The notes beneath the pieces were generated by a model. It saw nothing but the letters and a program-made list of their open reading frames with translations, was not told the DNA's origin and searched no databases. From contig NZ_JAMXLY010000004.1 in assembly GCF_024054555.1 (NCBI RefSeq), positions 1 through 64,000 on the forward strand: a stretch of 64,000 nucleotides of DNA. The letters run 5' to 3'. Source of the stretch: Segatella cerevisiae (GTDB lineage: Bacteria; Bacteroidota; Bacteroidia; Bacteroidales; Bacteroidaceae). Both the position numbers and the translations under genes were made by a program. Every line of letters starts with the position of its first letter. Position 1 is the first letter of the stretch. Below are positions 15,719-26,273 of the stretch, one piece after another.

Positions 15719-17053
15719 TTAAATGCCTTGCGCCATCATCGCATGTGCGACTTTCAAAAAACCTGCAATGTTGGCACCTTTGACATAGTTGATGTATCCG
15801 TCAGACTCGGTACCATATTTGACACAATTCTTATGGATACTGTTCATGATCTCCCTGAGTTTGTCATCAACTTGTACTCTGGTCCATTTCAATCGTTCAG
15901 AGTTCTGGGTCATCTCGAGTCCTGACGTCGCAACACCGCCTGCATTGCTCGCCTTTCCAGGGGAATAGAGGATATGGGCATCTTGAAAAATGCGGATAGC
16001 TTCAGGTGTCGTCGGCATATTCGCCCCTTCGCTGACGGCAATGATCCCGTTCTTGACCAACGTTCCGGCAGACTGTTCATCTATCTCGTTCTGCGTTGCG
16101 CAGGGTGTGGCAATGTCAGCTTTCTCACACCAGGGTTTCCCGCCCTTGACATATTTCACACTGTATTTTTCCGCATATTCGCGTATACGTTTATGGCCGT
16201 TGTTTTTCAAGTCCATGATAAACTTGAGTTTTTTTTCATCGATACCCTCAGGGTCGTAGATATATCCGTCTGAATCAGAGCAAGTCAAAGGTTTGGCTCC
16301 TTTGGCGATCAATTTCTCTAGAGTATACTGAGCCACATTTCCTGAACCTGAGACGAGGACTGTTTTGCCTTCCAGTGTTTCTCCACGTGTCTTGAGCATG
16401 TCTTCCAGAAAATAGACATTTCCGTATCCTGTGGCTTCAGGTCTGATGAGCGAACCGCCGTATTCCAATCCTTTACCTGTCAGAATACCTGCATATTGAT
16501 GGGTCAGTTTTTTGTATTGTCCGAACAGATAACCTATTTCCCGACCGCCGACACCTATATCGCCTGCCGGGACATCTTCGTCAGGTCCGATATAATGATA
16601 GAGTTCAGTCATGAAAGCCTGGCAGAAGCGCATGATCTCTGCATCGCTTTTCCCCCGTGAAGAGAAATCCGATCCCCCTTTTGCTCCGCCCATAGGCAGG
16701 GTAGTGAGCGAATTTTTGAAAGTCTGTTCGAAGGCCAGAAATTTCAGGATACTCACGTTGACGGAGGGATGAAACCTCAGTCCGCCTTTATAGGGCCCTA
16801 TCGCATTGTTGTGCTGCACCCGATAGCCCATATTGGTCTGGACCCGACCCTTGTCATCTACCCAATTGACTCGGAACTGGATGATCCTGTCTGGGATACA
16901 GAGGCGTTCGATCAGGTTCGCTTTCTCAAACTCCGGATGCTTGTTGTACTCGTCCTGAATCGTTTCCAGAACTTGACTGACAGCTTGGATATACTCCGGT
17001 TGGTCGGGGAATTTCGATCTCAAACTCTCTGTGACTTCTTTTGCATTCATCAT
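15719..17053 (-). CDS. gdhA: NADP-type glutamate dehydrogenase
   Basis: 444 residues, the normal size of hexameric bacterial GdhA. Catalyses reductive amination of 2-oxoglutarate with ammonium and NADPH. Motifs: glutamate-binding PYKGGLRFHPSVN (about 88-100), the catalytic-Lys segment LPMGGAKGGSDF (about 119-130), and a Rossmann nucleotide site VLVSGSGNVAQY (about 238-249). It is single, with a -7 box TATCTTTG on the minus strand at 17103-17096 and a leader of about 40 nt. No -33 element is well spaced, which may mean activator control (inference). The cofactor NADP is inferred from similarity to the family, not from a diagnostic residue. Confidence 0.95.
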   Translation of the reverse strand: MMNAKEVTESLRSKFPDQPEYIQAVSQVLETIQDEYNKHPEFEKANLIERLCIPDRIIQFRVNWVDDKGRVQTNMGYRVQHNNAIGPYKGGLRFHPSVNVSILKFLAFEQTFKNSLTTLPMGGAKGGSDFSSRGKSDAEIMRFCQAFMTELYHYIGPDEDVPAGDIGVGGREIGYLFGQYKKLTHQYAGILTGKGLEYGGSLIRPEATGYGNVYFLEDMLKTRGETLEGKTVLVSGSGNVAQYTLEKLIAKGAKPLTCSDSDGYIYDPEGIDEKKLKFIMDLKNNGHKRIREYAEKYSVKYVKGGKPWCEKADIATPCATQNEIDEQSAGTLVKNGIIAVSEGANMPTTPEAIRIFQDAHILYSPGKASNAGGVATSGLEMTQNSERLKWTRVQVDDKLREIMNSIHKNCVKYGTESDGYINYVKGANIAGFLKVAHAMMAQGI

Positions 17054-17304
17054 TTCTAATTGTTTAGATTGTTATTAAATATAGGTTTGCTTATACAAAG
17101 ATAAATATTTTATTTTGAAAAAATGATAAAAAAGAAGATAAAAGGTCATATTAACTCTAATTAGGAATTTTGAGGTGGCTCAGTTAAAACAAAAGGACTT
17201 CAAATGAGACAATAATCGGTGTCATGAGTTGGTTAAGTGATCGAGGAATCCTTCAGGTCCATTTCTCTGGTATAAAAGGTGTCCATTGAAATAGTAAACT
17301 GTAC
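17054..17304. other. Intergenic region between gdhA and the helicase gene
   Basis: Holds the gdhA leader and its -7 box (17096-17103). The remainder to 17304 shows no ORF, repeat or hairpin that I can support. Confidence 0.4.
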
Positions 17305-17341
17305 TAAAAAAATATTCCCGCCTTGATCAGAAGGTGGGAAT
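17305..17341 (-). terminator. Terminator of the helicase operon
   Basis: 11-bp stem with one G-T pair (17314-17324 with 17331-17341), 6-nt loop; on the minus strand a run of T follows. Confidence 0.75.
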
Positions 17342-17430
17342 GATTGAATATTTGGAGAGGAATAACTTGGCTTTCAGGTATTCAAACCGTTTTGTAAGGA
17401 CTGTATTGATAAATCGACCTAAAGGCCCTA

Positions 17431-19104
17431 TCAATCTTTACCAAAGAGTTTCTTGAAAAACTTCTTGATTCCGCCGGTTTTCTTTTCCGGTTCTTGAGCG
17501 ACCGGACGCTGTTGAGGCCTATTGCTATTTGAAGAATTCGGATAATTGCGGCGAGGTTTATAACCGGGTCTGTTGTTTCCGTGAGCTCTCGGCGTATAAG
17601 TTTTCTTTCCTGTATTCTCCGAATTATTCGGTGCTTTGGCCTTGGCGTGATACTCATCCGTCTGTGCAGACCTGTGGTGCGGCGCGTTATACTGAGGGTT
17701 CCGCCGATGTGGTTTGGGACTGTTTTGACTGTTTTGTCCGTTTTCTTTCGGAATGTAAGGTCTCCGGCTGTTCTTCTTCTCAGTAGCAGCAGTTTTAGTT
17801 TGTCCCGGTTCTTTTTCTTCTTGTCTCTCACCTTTGCGAGAGGCACCTTCTCTATAGGCAGTACGCTTGTGGTCTCTGGGGGCGGTAGAATCCCCTTCTC
17901 TTCTTCGATGTGGCTTCGGTCTGTTGTTGCCGCCTCTTGGGGGACGACCGGAGACCTTGTATTCCGGTCCCTTCAGATCATCAGGCAACGGGTTTTTCTC
18001 GATTTCCTTACCGAGGAATTTCTCGATCTGAGAGAAATAGAACATATCCTCTTGGCTGACCAATGTGACGGCTATACCGTCTTTCTTAGCTCTAGCCGTA
18101 CGTCCGATACGGTGGACGTAATCTTCAGCGTCATGAGGAACATCGTAGTTGATCACCATAGCAATATCATCAATGTCGATCCCTCTCGAGAGGATATCGG
18201 TAGCGACGAGCACGTCATATTGTCCGCTCTTGAATTTGAACATCATGTCGTCCCGTTCAGACTGATCCAAGTCAGAGTGCATCTCCCCACAGTTGATATG
18301 CTTTCTCTGGAGCGCGCCGGAAACCTGTTTGACCTTTAACTTACTGCCACAGAAGATGAGGACTCGCTTCAGGTCGTCAGCCTTGAAGATATCCTTGATG
18401 ATTTCGATCTTTTGGGTCTCATAACAGATATAGGCACTCTGACGGATCTTCTCAGCAGGTTTGCTGACTCCTAATTTGAATACTACAGGGTCCTTCAACA
18501 GCGTCTTGGTGAGACCTTCGATCTTGTCCGGCATCGTGGCAGAGAACATGATCGTCTGGCAGTTTTTAGGCAAGTATTTGTAAATCTTCTCAATGTCTTC
18601 AGAAAATCCCATGTCCAGCATCCGGTCTGCCTCATCCAGAACGAAGAAACTGACCTTGCTCAGATCGACATTGCCGAGAGAGATATGAGACAGCAGTCGT
18701 CCCGGTGTAGCGATAATGATGTCCACACCCATCTTCAGGCTCTTGACTTCCTGATCGTAACGGTTGCCGTCGTTTCCACCATAGATGGCGACACTGCTGA
18801 CGTCACTCAGATAATAGCCGAAGCCCTGCATTGCCTGGTCGATCTGTTGTGCCAGTTCACGGGTAGGACTCATGATGAGACAGTTGTTCGCTTTGGCAGG
18901 GTATCCGCCGTCATCGAGTTTACTGAGTATCGGCAGAAGGTAGGCGGCAGTCTTGCCTGTTCCGGTCTGAGCTATTCCTAAAACATCTTTTCCCTTTAAG
19001 ATTTCCGGAATGCATTTCTCCTGAATCGGGGTACAATTATCGAAATGCATGTCATACAGTGCATCGAGCACATGATCATTGAGATTTAATTCTTCAAACT
19101 TCAT
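17431..19104 (-). CDS. DEAD-box RNA helicase with long disordered tail
   Basis: 557 residues from the ATG at 19104; the longer frame begins at a TTG. The helicase core covers about 1-375: Q motif region CTPIQEKCIP, motif I AQTGTGKT (45-52), Ia PTRELAQQ, II DEAD, III SAT, and VI HRIGRTAR. It belongs to the RhlE/CsdA-like group that unwinds RNA in ribosome assembly, mRNA decay or cold adaptation; the exact role is not clear. The last ~180 residues are disordered, rich in Arg, Asn, Pro, Gly and Lys, and end in a basic helix KKFFKKLFG. Such tails bind RNA and can drive condensates in other helicases (family knowledge). It is the last gene of the run lon-tgt-lptG-helicase, 72 nt after lptG. Confidence 0.95.
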   Translation of the reverse strand: MKFEELNLNDHVLDALYDMHFDNCTPIQEKCIPEILKGKDVLGIAQTGTGKTAAYLLPILSKLDDGGYPAKANNCLIMSPTRELAQQIDQAMQGFGYYLSDVSSVAIYGGNDGNRYDQEVKSLKMGVDIIIATPGRLLSHISLGNVDLSKVSFFVLDEADRMLDMGFSEDIEKIYKYLPKNCQTIMFSATMPDKIEGLTKTLLKDPVVFKLGVSKPAEKIRQSAYICYETQKIEIIKDIFKADDLKRVLIFCGSKLKVKQVSGALQRKHINCGEMHSDLDQSERDDMMFKFKSGQYDVLVATDILSRGIDIDDIAMVINYDVPHDAEDYVHRIGRTARAKKDGIAVTLVSQEDMFYFSQIEKFLGKEIEKNPLPDDLKGPEYKVSGRPPRGGNNRPKPHRRREGDSTAPRDHKRTAYREGASRKGERQEEKEPGQTKTAATEKKNSRRPYIPKENGQNSQNSPKPHRRNPQYNAPHHRSAQTDEYHAKAKAPNNSENTGKKTYTPRAHGNNRPGYKPRRNYPNSSNSNRPQQRPVAQEPEKKTGGIKKFFKKLFGKD

Positions 19105-19176
19105 AAATTTCCTATTCAATATTTAAAAACTCACACAGGCTCCGGGCATTCTTGTTATTCCGTCCGGATGCCAAAT

Positions 19177-20400
19177 TTAATTAGGCGCTTTCCTGTAGCA
19201 AAAATAAGCTACGAGGCCGAACAGTATATTGGGCACCCACGCTGCCAGAACCGGTGGTGCCCCTGCATTGATGGCGAATGTCGAGGAGATCGTCTCAAGC
19301 ATGATATAGATAAAACTCAGTCCCAGTCCTATCCCCAGATACAAGCCCATGCCACCCTTCCTTTTCTTGGCAGACAGTGAAGCGCCGATGATTGTCAAGA
19401 TGAAGGAAGCGAACGAGGAGGCGATGCGCTTATGGTATTCCACTTCGTATTGGACGACATTCTGCGAGCCGCGGTTGACCTGTTTGGAGATATAATCTTT
19501 CAACTGCGGACTCGTCAGGGTCTCCTGCTGCCCTTTCGAATAGACCAGATCCGTCGGCTCGATCTGGATCGTCGTATCCTTCTCGGCCCCGCTGGTGATA
19601 TGCTCTCTCAAACCCTGCAGCCTTCTGATCTTCCAATTGCTGATCTTCCAATGATACTTGGTATCGGAAACCGTATCGTATTGGATCTCCATGGCTGTCA
19701 AGTGACTGATCAGTTTCTTGTTCTCGAATTTGTCCAGACAGAATCCATAGCCCTTCTTGAGATTATCGTCGTAATGCTGCATATAGGCGATCACCCCTCT
19801 GTCCACCTGCAACTGGACATTGTCGGCAGATGTGTTCTTCTCCTTGTTCTTATACATTGCCTCAAAGTTCTGGCGGATGATGGTCCCGTGGGGAATGACA
19901 TAAGCAGACAGATAGAAAGACACGACAGTGATCAGCGCGCAGGTGATCATATACGGGCGCAGAAGCCGTTTGAAAGAAATCCCCGAAGCCAGGATGGCTA
20001 TGATCTCGCTGTTGCCCGCCATCTTGGAGGTAAAGAAGATCACGGCGATGAAAACGAAGAGCGCGCTGAAAAGATTGGTAAAATAAGGGATGAAATTGGC
20101 GTAATAATCGAAAATAATGGCTCTGAGCGGTGCGTGGTATTGCGTGAATTTCGCCAGGTTCTCATTGATATCGAAAACGATAGCAATAGAGATGATCAGG
20201 ATGATGGAGAAAATATAAGTTCCGATGAACTTCTTGATGATATACCAGTCTATTCTCCTGACATACCGTTTGGGATGTAGAAACTGCAACAGGTGGGCGA
20301 TCCCTTTCCAGACCTTAACCAGCCAGGAGGCATGCCTTTGCACAGCTCTGCCAAGACTGTAAAAACAGTGATATCTTCTGATGTTACGAAATTTACTCAT
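19177..20400 (-). CDS. lptG: LPS export permease LptG/LptF (YjgP/YjgQ family)
   Basis: 407 residues. It has the family layout: membrane helices near 55-80, 95-125 and 150-170, a periplasmic jellyroll of about 150 residues, then three helices at the C terminus (after IASSFASFILTIIGA). The N-terminal ~48 residues are basic and precede the first helix (YIIKKFIGTYIFSIILIISI). It works with LptB and the other permease to draw lipopolysaccharide from the inner membrane. LptF and LptG cannot be separated with certainty; I favour LptG. It is 59 nt downstream of tgt, in the same transcriptional direction as lon, tgt and the helicase gene. Confidence 0.85.
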   Translation of the reverse strand: MSKFRNIRRYHCFYSLGRAVQRHASWLVKVWKGIAHLLQFLHPKRYVRRIDWYIIKKFIGTYIFSIILIISIAIVFDINENLAKFTQYHAPLRAIIFDYYANFIPYFTNLFSALFVFIAVIFFTSKMAGNSEIIAILASGISFKRLLRPYMITCALITVVSFYLSAYVIPHGTIIRQNFEAMYKNKEKNTSADNVQLQVDRGVIAYMQHYDDNLKKGYGFCLDKFENKKLISHLTAMEIQYDTVSDTKYHWKISNWKIRRLQGLREHITSGAEKDTTIQIEPTDLVYSKGQQETLTSPQLKDYISKQVNRGSQNVVQYEVEYHKRIASSFASFILTIIGASLSAKKRKGGMGLYLGIGLGLSFIYIMLETISSTFAINAGAPPVLAAWVPNILFGLVAYFCYRKAPN

Positions 20401-20459
20401 TACATTATGAATTCATCCAAGGAACAACGGGAAGAGGGGATCCGAGTGAACCATTGGAT

Positions 20460-21587
20460 TTATATTCTTTTTTGCATCTGTCCTATGACAGAGGATTTCC
20501 ACTGAACGAAATCACCTTGTTCGATGTGCTGCCGTGCATCTGTGACCAACCTGAGGTAAAAGGCGAGATTGTGGATACTTCCGATTTGCATCGCCAGGAT
20601 CTCCTTCGCCTTGAAAAGGTGATGGAGATAAGCTTTGCTGGTGATCCGATCTGTCTCACAGCCTTCGGAATCAATCGGCGAGAAATCCATTTCCCATTTC
20701 TTGTTCCTCATGTTTATTGTCCCGTTGTAAGTAAACAATAGGGCATTACGGCCGTCACGTGAGGGCATGACAGAGTCGAACATATCCACGCCTCTTTCAA
20801 TGGCTTCGAGAATGTTCCAGGGAGTTCCTACACCCATCAGATAGCGGGGACGGTTTTGGGGAAGGATGGCATTGACGATTTCAATCATCTCATACATCAC
20901 CTCTGCAGGTTCTCCTACAGCCAGTCCCCCAATGGCATATCCGTCAGCACCTTTGTCAGCACAGTACTGCGCAGCCTCCTGTCTCAGGTCTTTGTAAGTG
21001 CAACCTTGGACGATGGGGAAGAGGCTCTGCCGGAAACCGTATAGGGGCTGTGTCTCCTGAAAATGCCGGATACCGCGGTCCAACCAGCGCTGGGTCAATC
21101 CCAGACTCTCCTTGGCATAGGTGTAATCGCTCAGTCCCGGGGGACATTCATCCAGTGCCATTATGATGTCCGCACCGAGAATGCGCTCCTTGTCGATGAC
21201 ATTTTCCGGTGTGAAGAAGTGCCTCGAACCATCGATGTTCGACTGAAACTGGCAACCTTCTTCCGTCAGTTTCCTGATACCTGACAAGGAGAATACCTGA
21301 AACCCGCCACTGTCAGTCAGCATAGGTCTGTCCCAACCGATAAAACGATGGAGGCCTCCTGCAGCCTTGAGAATTTCGAGACCCGGGCGGAGGTACAGGT
21401 GATAGGTGTTCCCCAGGATGATCTGGGCTTTTATCTGTTCTTTGAGTTCTCTAAAATGAACGGCCTTGACACTGCCGTCAGTGCCCACAGGCATATATAT
21501 AGGTGTTCTGATGTCTCCGTGATCCGTGTGAATGAGACCGGTCCGGGCCTCAGACGCTTGATCCGTGTGCTGCAGTTCAAAGATCAT
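20460..21587 (-). CDS. tgt: tRNA-guanine(34) transglycosylase
   Basis: 375 residues from the ATG at 21587, which gives the usual length and overlaps the lon stop by 11 nt. It exchanges G34 for preQ1 (or queuine) in tRNAs with GUN anticodons. Motifs: LTDSGGFQVFSL near 95, PIVQG and GGLAVGEP for base binding, and GVGTPWNILEAIERGVDMFDSVMP with the catalytic Asp. Odd point: the zinc-binding CxCxxC near residue 308 is reduced to ...EGCETDR..., so only one Cys remains; the following His (SIHNLAFY) is kept. Either this lineage has a modified or absent zinc site, or the ligands differ. Part of the lon-tgt-lptG run. Confidence 0.95.
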   Translation of the reverse strand: MIFELQHTDQASEARTGLIHTDHGDIRTPIYMPVGTDGSVKAVHFRELKEQIKAQIILGNTYHLYLRPGLEILKAAGGLHRFIGWDRPMLTDSGGFQVFSLSGIRKLTEEGCQFQSNIDGSRHFFTPENVIDKERILGADIIMALDECPPGLSDYTYAKESLGLTQRWLDRGIRHFQETQPLYGFRQSLFPIVQGCTYKDLRQEAAQYCADKGADGYAIGGLAVGEPAEVMYEMIEIVNAILPQNRPRYLMGVGTPWNILEAIERGVDMFDSVMPSRDGRNALLFTYNGTINMRNKKWEMDFSPIDSEGCETDRITSKAYLHHLFKAKEILAMQIGSIHNLAFYLRLVTDARQHIEQGDFVQWKSSVIGQMQKRI

Positions 21588-24102
21588 TGCTGATTGATTT
21601 TCGTGAAATGGAAATTTGTTTTTTGTCTTTTTGCTCGCTACTGTTCCCTTCACTATCCTCATCAGGAATATCATAGTTTACCGGATGAGCGACGATCTCG
21701 TCTGTCAATGCGAAATCCCATACTTCCTGAATGTTCTCGACATAATGGAAGGTGACACCCGCTCTGTATTTCTCTGGGATCTCTTCAATGTCTTTCTTGT
21801 TCTCCTTGCACATGACGATGTCTGTGATGCCGGCTCTTTTGGCAGCCAGTATTTTCTCTTTGATGCCGCCTACAGGCAGGACTTTCCCGCGGAGAGTGAT
21901 CTCTCCGGTCATGGCGGTATTCTTGCGTACCTTTCGCTGAGTAATAGCCGAAGCGATGGACGTCGCTATCGTGATGCCTGCAGAAGGACCGTCTTTAGGC
22001 GTGGCCCCCTCCGGCACATGGATATGGATATTCCAATAGTCGAAGATCCGGTAGTCAACTCCCAGTTGGTCGATATGCGCTTTGACATATTCGAGGGCGA
22101 TGACAGCAGATTCCTTCATGACGTCCCCCAGATTGCCCGTAAGTGTGAGTTTGCTGCCTTTGCCTCTGTAGAGTGAGGTCTCGATGAAGAGTATCTCGCC
22201 CCCTACACTGGTCCAAGCCAGTCCGGTCACGACGCCTGCATAGTCATTACCCTGATAGATGTCACGGTAGAAAGGCGCGTTGCCGAGGAGTTTTGTGATG
22301 TCTTTCGGAGTAAGGTTCGGTCTATTGATCGTCCCCTCTTCAGCATCTTCGAATGCGAGTTTTCTGAGAACCTTGTTGATCTGTTTCTCCAACTGCCGTA
22401 CACCGCTTTCGCGCGTGTAGGATTCGATGATTTTTTCCAGAGCCGGCTTGGAGAATTTAATCGCCGGTTTGTAAGTTTTCAGTCCCGTGTTCTCCAGTTC
22501 TTTGGGAATCAGGTGTCTTTTGGCAATCTCTATCTTTTCTTCAGTGATATAACCACTCAGTTCGATGACCTCCATTCTGTCGAGCAATGGGCGGGGGATC
22601 GTATCCAGGTCATTGGCCGTAGCGATGAACAGGACCTTGGACAGGTCATAGTCCACATCCAGGTAATTGTCATGGAACGCATTGTTCTGTTCCGGGTCCA
22701 GCACTTCCAACAGGGCAGAAGCCGGATCACCGTTGACGGAGTCCTGAGTGACCTTGTCGATTTCATCGAGGATGAATACCGGGTTGCTTGAACCGGCTTT
22801 CTGAATACCCTTGATGATTCTTCCTGGCATGGCACCGATATAGGTCCTGCGGTGACCTCTGATTTCAGCCTCGTCATGGACACCACCCAAACTGATCCTG
22901 ACGTATTTGCGTTTCATCGCTTCAGCGATGCTCTTGCCTAAAGAGGTCTTGCCGACTCCCGGTGGTCCATAGAGACAGAGGATAGGGCTCTTCAGATCCC
23001 CACGGAGTTTGAGGACAGCAATATATTCCAGGATGCGCTGCTTGACTTTTTCCATTCCGTAATGGTCTCTGTCGAGGACTTTCCTTGCCCTTTCCAAGTC
23101 GAGGTCATCGGGTGTATATTCTCCCCAAGGAAGGTTGACGAGTGTCTGGAGATAAGTCAACTGCACATTATATTCCGGATTCTGAGGATTCATGGATTCA
23201 AGTTTGTCAACCTCCTTGTCGAAGGTCGCCTTCATCTCCTCAGACCATTTCTTGGTCTTGGATTTCTTGATGAGGTCTTCCCATTCAGAATTTCCGTCGT
23301 TTCCCAGTTCATCCTTGATGTTCTTGAGTTGTTGCTGCAGGAAGTACTCTTTCTGCTGCTCATCGATGTCCTGGTGGGTTTTCTGGTTGATCTTGGACTT
23401 GATGTTCATCAGTTGCCTGTCGCGGTCTTCAATCTTGAGAACCGAATAGATCCGCTCTTCGAGAGAGGTAACAGAGAGCATATCGATCTTGTCCTTGATG
23501 CTGAAAGGCATGTTGACGCAGATGAAATTGACCAGCATCACCGGATTACTGATGTTGCCTAAGGCTATTTCCCCTTCCCGGGGGATGTCGTCATCAGCTT
23601 CAATATACCGTTTGGTCGAGTTGCGCAGAGTGTCCACCAGCGTCTTGAACTGTTTGTCATTGGCATCAGGGATCTTTTCATCCAAAGGCTCCACCTCGCC
23701 CGTACAATAAGGCTTCTTCCGCTTGATGGACTTCAACTGGCATTTGCCTAAAGCCTGTACGATGACAGTGATATTATGGTCTTGGCCGGGCATTTCCATG
23801 ACCCGTATGATTTTGGCGAATACACCGGTATGATAGAGATCATTCAGGGAAGGGTCGTCAATATCCTGATTCTTCTGGCAGAAGATGCAGATGACCTCCT
23901 TCTCATGCTTTTGCATGTGCTTGACGACATTGACGCTCTGTTCCCGTCCGACGAGTATCGGCGTGACAACGGTGGGGAACAGTACCAGGTTACGGGTGCA
24001 AAGGATAGGGTAGACCCCAGCCTTGTGCTCTCCGAACAGGCACGAGACATCCCCGTCAAAGTCAGCAACCATTTGGAATTGTGTATTTGAAATTTTACTC
24101 AT
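21577..24102 (-). CDS. lon: Endopeptidase La (Lon protease)
   Basis: About 841 residues from the ATG at 24102; an ATG four codons upstream (24114) is the alternative. ATP-dependent serine protease of the cytosol. The LAN/substrate-binding domain covers about 30-240 ([18 protein letters not shown] at its start), a coiled-coil region about 245-310, then the AAA+ module with Walker [10 protein letters not shown] and Walker [10 protein letters not shown], and the protease domain with the catalytic Ser in [11 protein letters not shown] and Lys in the following GGIKEK region. It ends in an acidic then basic tail of about 40 residues. A minus-strand -7 box TAAATTTG (24135-24128) lies 26 nt upstream. 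The stop overlaps the tgt start, suggesting translational coupling. Confidence 0.97.
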   Translation of the reverse strand: MSKISNTQFQMVADFDGDVSCLFGEHKAGVYPILCTRNLVLFPTVVTPILVGREQSVNVVKHMQKHEKEVICIFCQKNQDIDDPSLNDLYHTGVFAKIIRVMEMPGQDHNITVIVQALGKCQLKSIKRKKPYCTGEVEPLDEKIPDANDKQFKTLVDTLRNSTKRYIEADDDIPREGEIALGNISNPVMLVNFICVNMPFSIKDKIDMLSVTSLEERIYSVLKIEDRDRQLMNIKSKINQKTHQDIDEQQKEYFLQQQLKNIKDELGNDGNSEWEDLIKKSKTKKWSEEMKATFDKEVDKLESMNPQNPEYNVQLTYLQTLVNLPWGEYTPDDLDLERARKVLDRDHYGMEKVKQRILEYIAVLKLRGDLKSPILCLYGPPGVGKTSLGKSIAEAMKRKYVRISLGGVHDEAEIRGHRRTYIGAMPGRIIKGIQKAGSSNPVFILDEIDKVTQDSVNGDPASALLEVLDPEQNNAFHDNYLDVDYDLSKVLFIATANDLDTIPRPLLDRMEVIELSGYITEEKIEIAKRHLIPKELENTGLKTYKPAIKFSKPALEKIIESYTRESGVRQLEKQINKVLRKLAFEDAEEGTINRPNLTPKDITKLLGNAPFYRDIYQGNDYAGVVTGLAWTSVGGEILFIETSLYRGKGSKLTLTGNLGDVMKESAVIALEYVKAHIDQLGVDYRIFDYWNIHIHVPEGATPKDGPSAGITIATSIASAITQRKVRKNTAMTGEITLRGKVLPVGGIKEKILAAKRAGITDIVMCKENKKDIEEIPEKYRAGVTFHYVENIQEVWDFALTDEIVAHPVNYDIPDEDSEGNSSEQKDKKQISISRKSISNDL

Positions 24103-24252
24103 AAGTTCTCTCATTCATTTTAATTTGCAAATTTACTAAAAAGATTGGAGATAGGAGAAGGGTATTTGCAGATTTTTGCTATTAAAGGTAGAGAGTTTGT
24201 CATTTTTTCAGATTCAAAGAATAAATGTGGATTTTAGACGTTAAATATTCAT

Positions 24253-25005
24253 ATGAAAGAAAAATTTACGTTTCAGCATTTCGTGATTCGTCAGGATCGC
24301 TGTGCCATGAAAGTCGGAACGGATGGGGTGCTCCTTGGGAGTTGGGCAGGTTGGTCAGAGACTGTTCCTGACAGACCCTCAATACCTTTCCGCAGGGTCC
24401 TGGACATCGGAACGGGAACGGGGGTCATCGCCCTGATGCTTGCCCAGCGCTTTCCGGAAGTGCAGGTGAATGCTCTGGAAATCGATCGGGACGCTTGCCT
24501 TCAGGCAGCTGAAAATGCCAAGGAAAGTCCTTTCGCTGACAGACTCAGGGTGATTGGAAAGAGTCTTCAGGACTTCTGCCGGTCAGAGCCTTCTCCACAC
24601 TATGACCTGATCGTCAGCAATCCGCCGTTTTATAGTTCAAATCAATTTCTGGAGAGTCCTGACGCCAAGCGTGACAGGGCACGCCGGACGGGTACTTTGA
24701 CCTATCCGGAACTGTTCAAGGGGGTCAAACAACTTCTGGGGGCCAACGGCGTTTTCTGTACGATCATCCCTGCTGAGTTATCAGAGTCTTTTTCTGCAGA
24801 AGGTTATTTGGCAGGATTGGTCCTGACACGCAGATGTTTTGTGAAAACCGTTGAGAGGAAAGCGGCAAAGCGTTGTCTGCTTGCCTTCGCGAGACAAAGA
24901 ACGTTTCCGTTGGAAGATGAGACGAGAGTCCTTATGACTCCAGACGGCAAACTCACGGATTGGTGGGCACGCCTGAGTCGGGACTTTTATCTCACTGCCA
25001 GATAA
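24253..25005 (+). CDS. trmN6: tRNA1(Val) A37 N6-methyltransferase
   Basis: 250 residues, the size of YfiC/TrmN6. It starts with the family motif FTFQHFVIRQDRCAMKVGTD. SAM binding is DIGTGTGVIALMLAQRFP (about 57-74), and the catalytic NPPF motif of N6-adenine methyltransferases is SNPPFYSSN (about 122-130). It methylates A37 of tRNA-Val (family knowledge). It is divergent from lon and converges on the lipid kinase gene. A weak 10-bp hairpin with a 25-nt loop (25020-25064) lies between the convergent ends. Confidence 0.9.
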   Translation: MKEKFTFQHFVIRQDRCAMKVGTDGVLLGSWAGWSETVPDRPSIPFRRVLDIGTGTGVIALMLAQRFPEVQVNALEIDRDACLQAAENAKESPFADRLRVIGKSLQDFCRSEPSPHYDLIVSNPPFYSSNQFLESPDAKRDRARRTGTLTYPELFKGVKQLLGANGVFCTIIPAELSESFSAEGYLAGLVLTRRCFVKTVERKAAKRCLLAFARQRTFPLEDETRVLMTPDGKLTDWWARLSRDFYLTAR

Positions 25006-25086
25006 AAAACAAGGGGTAATTCTTTTGTCCAGTCTGCCTTCATCTATGGCTGTTGACAAAAGAAAAGCAACCGCTGGAAACGCACA

Positions 25087-25986
25087 CTAAATTTTGTGTT
25101 TGCAAAGGTCTTTTGAATTCACGATTACCTTGATGCCTTTCTCGTGGATGGCGATGTCTATATCCTCACCAGCCATGATCGGATCGCCGTCATAGTGGAT
25201 GTAGCCCGGTTGAGAGCGGCGGATATGGATATGTTTGCAAGAATAGGTCTCTACGTTCGGATTGGAATCTATCGTTTTCTTGAACAACTGGAAAGTCATC
25301 TCCGGGGCAGCTGAGAATTTGAAGGGTCTGATGATCGTGACGTTCAGCAGTCCGTCGCAGATAGAAGCCTTCGGACAAATGTAAGCCATATTCCCATACT
25401 CGGAAGCATTTCCGATAGTGATCAGGAAAGCTTTCATGCAGCGGGAGCCCTTCTCGTCAGTTATCTCATACATGTCGGGCTTGTAATTGAGCCAGTCCGT
25501 CATGATCTTCTTGACGTAGGTGAAAGGGCCGCGTTTGCCTGCCTGCGCAAATTCTTCGGCGATATAAGCATCGAAACCCATACCGCAGGTACAAAAAAAA
25601 GGATAGTTGTTGATCGTGCCATAATCTATTTCATGGATATCGCACGCATTGAGGATATTGATACTTTCCTTGATATTCACAGGCAAGGCAAGGTGTCTCG
25701 CAAGTCCGTTACCGGACCCACAGGGGATAATGCCCATGACCGTATCGGAATGGATGAGTCCCCGTGCAACCTCATTGACAGTTCCGTCTCCGCCGGCAGC
25801 CACGACAATATCGTAGTGATCTTGCGCTGCCTTTGCTATTCCAGTTGCCTGGCCGGCATATTCCGTCCACCGGATCTGATACTCAAACTTGGAGTGGTCT
25901 AGATCAGACTCGATGATTTCAGGAAGTTTGTCTTTGCTCGATGTCCCTGAAACAGGATTGACAACAAATAGTATCTTCTTTTTCAT
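25087..25986 (-). CDS. Diacylglycerol/sphingosine-kinase-family lipid kinase
   Basis: 299 residues from the ATG at 25986. DAGK-catalytic fold: ILFVVNPVSGTSSKDKL at the start, the nucleotide-binding GGDGTVNEVARGL (about 62-74), and PCGSGNGLARHL (about 89-100) with the conserved GSGN loop. The C-terminal beta domain contains the YHIHIRR-like and HYDGDP segments typical of YegS/BmrU. This family includes eukaryotic sphingosine kinases. The gene is divergent from spt, which makes long-chain bases, with a 290-nt spacer. Phosphorylation of a sphingoid base is therefore a reasonable hypothesis, but a diacylglycerol or undecaprenol substrate is also possible. Cytosolic, membrane-associated. Confidence 0.85.
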   Translation of the reverse strand: MKKKILFVVNPVSGTSSKDKLPEIIESDLDHSKFEYQIRWTEYAGQATGIAKAAQDHYDIVVAAGGDGTVNEVARGLIHSDTVMGIIPCGSGNGLARHLALPVNIKESINILNACDIHEIDYGTINNYPFFCTCGMGFDAYIAEEFAQAGKRGPFTYVKKIMTDWLNYKPDMYEITDEKGSRCMKAFLITIGNASEYGNMAYICPKASICDGLLNVTIIRPFKFSAAPEMTFQLFKKTIDSNPNVETYSCKHIHIRRSQPGYIHYDGDPIMAGEDIDIAIHEKGIKVIVNSKDLCKHKI

Positions 25987-26273
25987 AATTTCGGCAAAAG
26001 TAAGCATTTTCAGTGGATTGGGATTTTTCTTCTAGGTTAAAATTTTAAAAATAGGAGTAATCAAACTATTTACCCTCCTCAAAGACCTTATTTTTGAGGA
26101 GAAAAAATGCTTTGGGGACGATCGCAGAGATTGAAAAGAGAGGTGTTAAATAGGTGATTCAGATGATAAAAGTTCGCTAAAAGCCACATTTTTAGTGAAA
26201 AATATATTTTATAACTTCTTTTTTTGTATCTTTGCAGCGTTTAAAATGAAACCAAATTAGTTCACCTATTATA

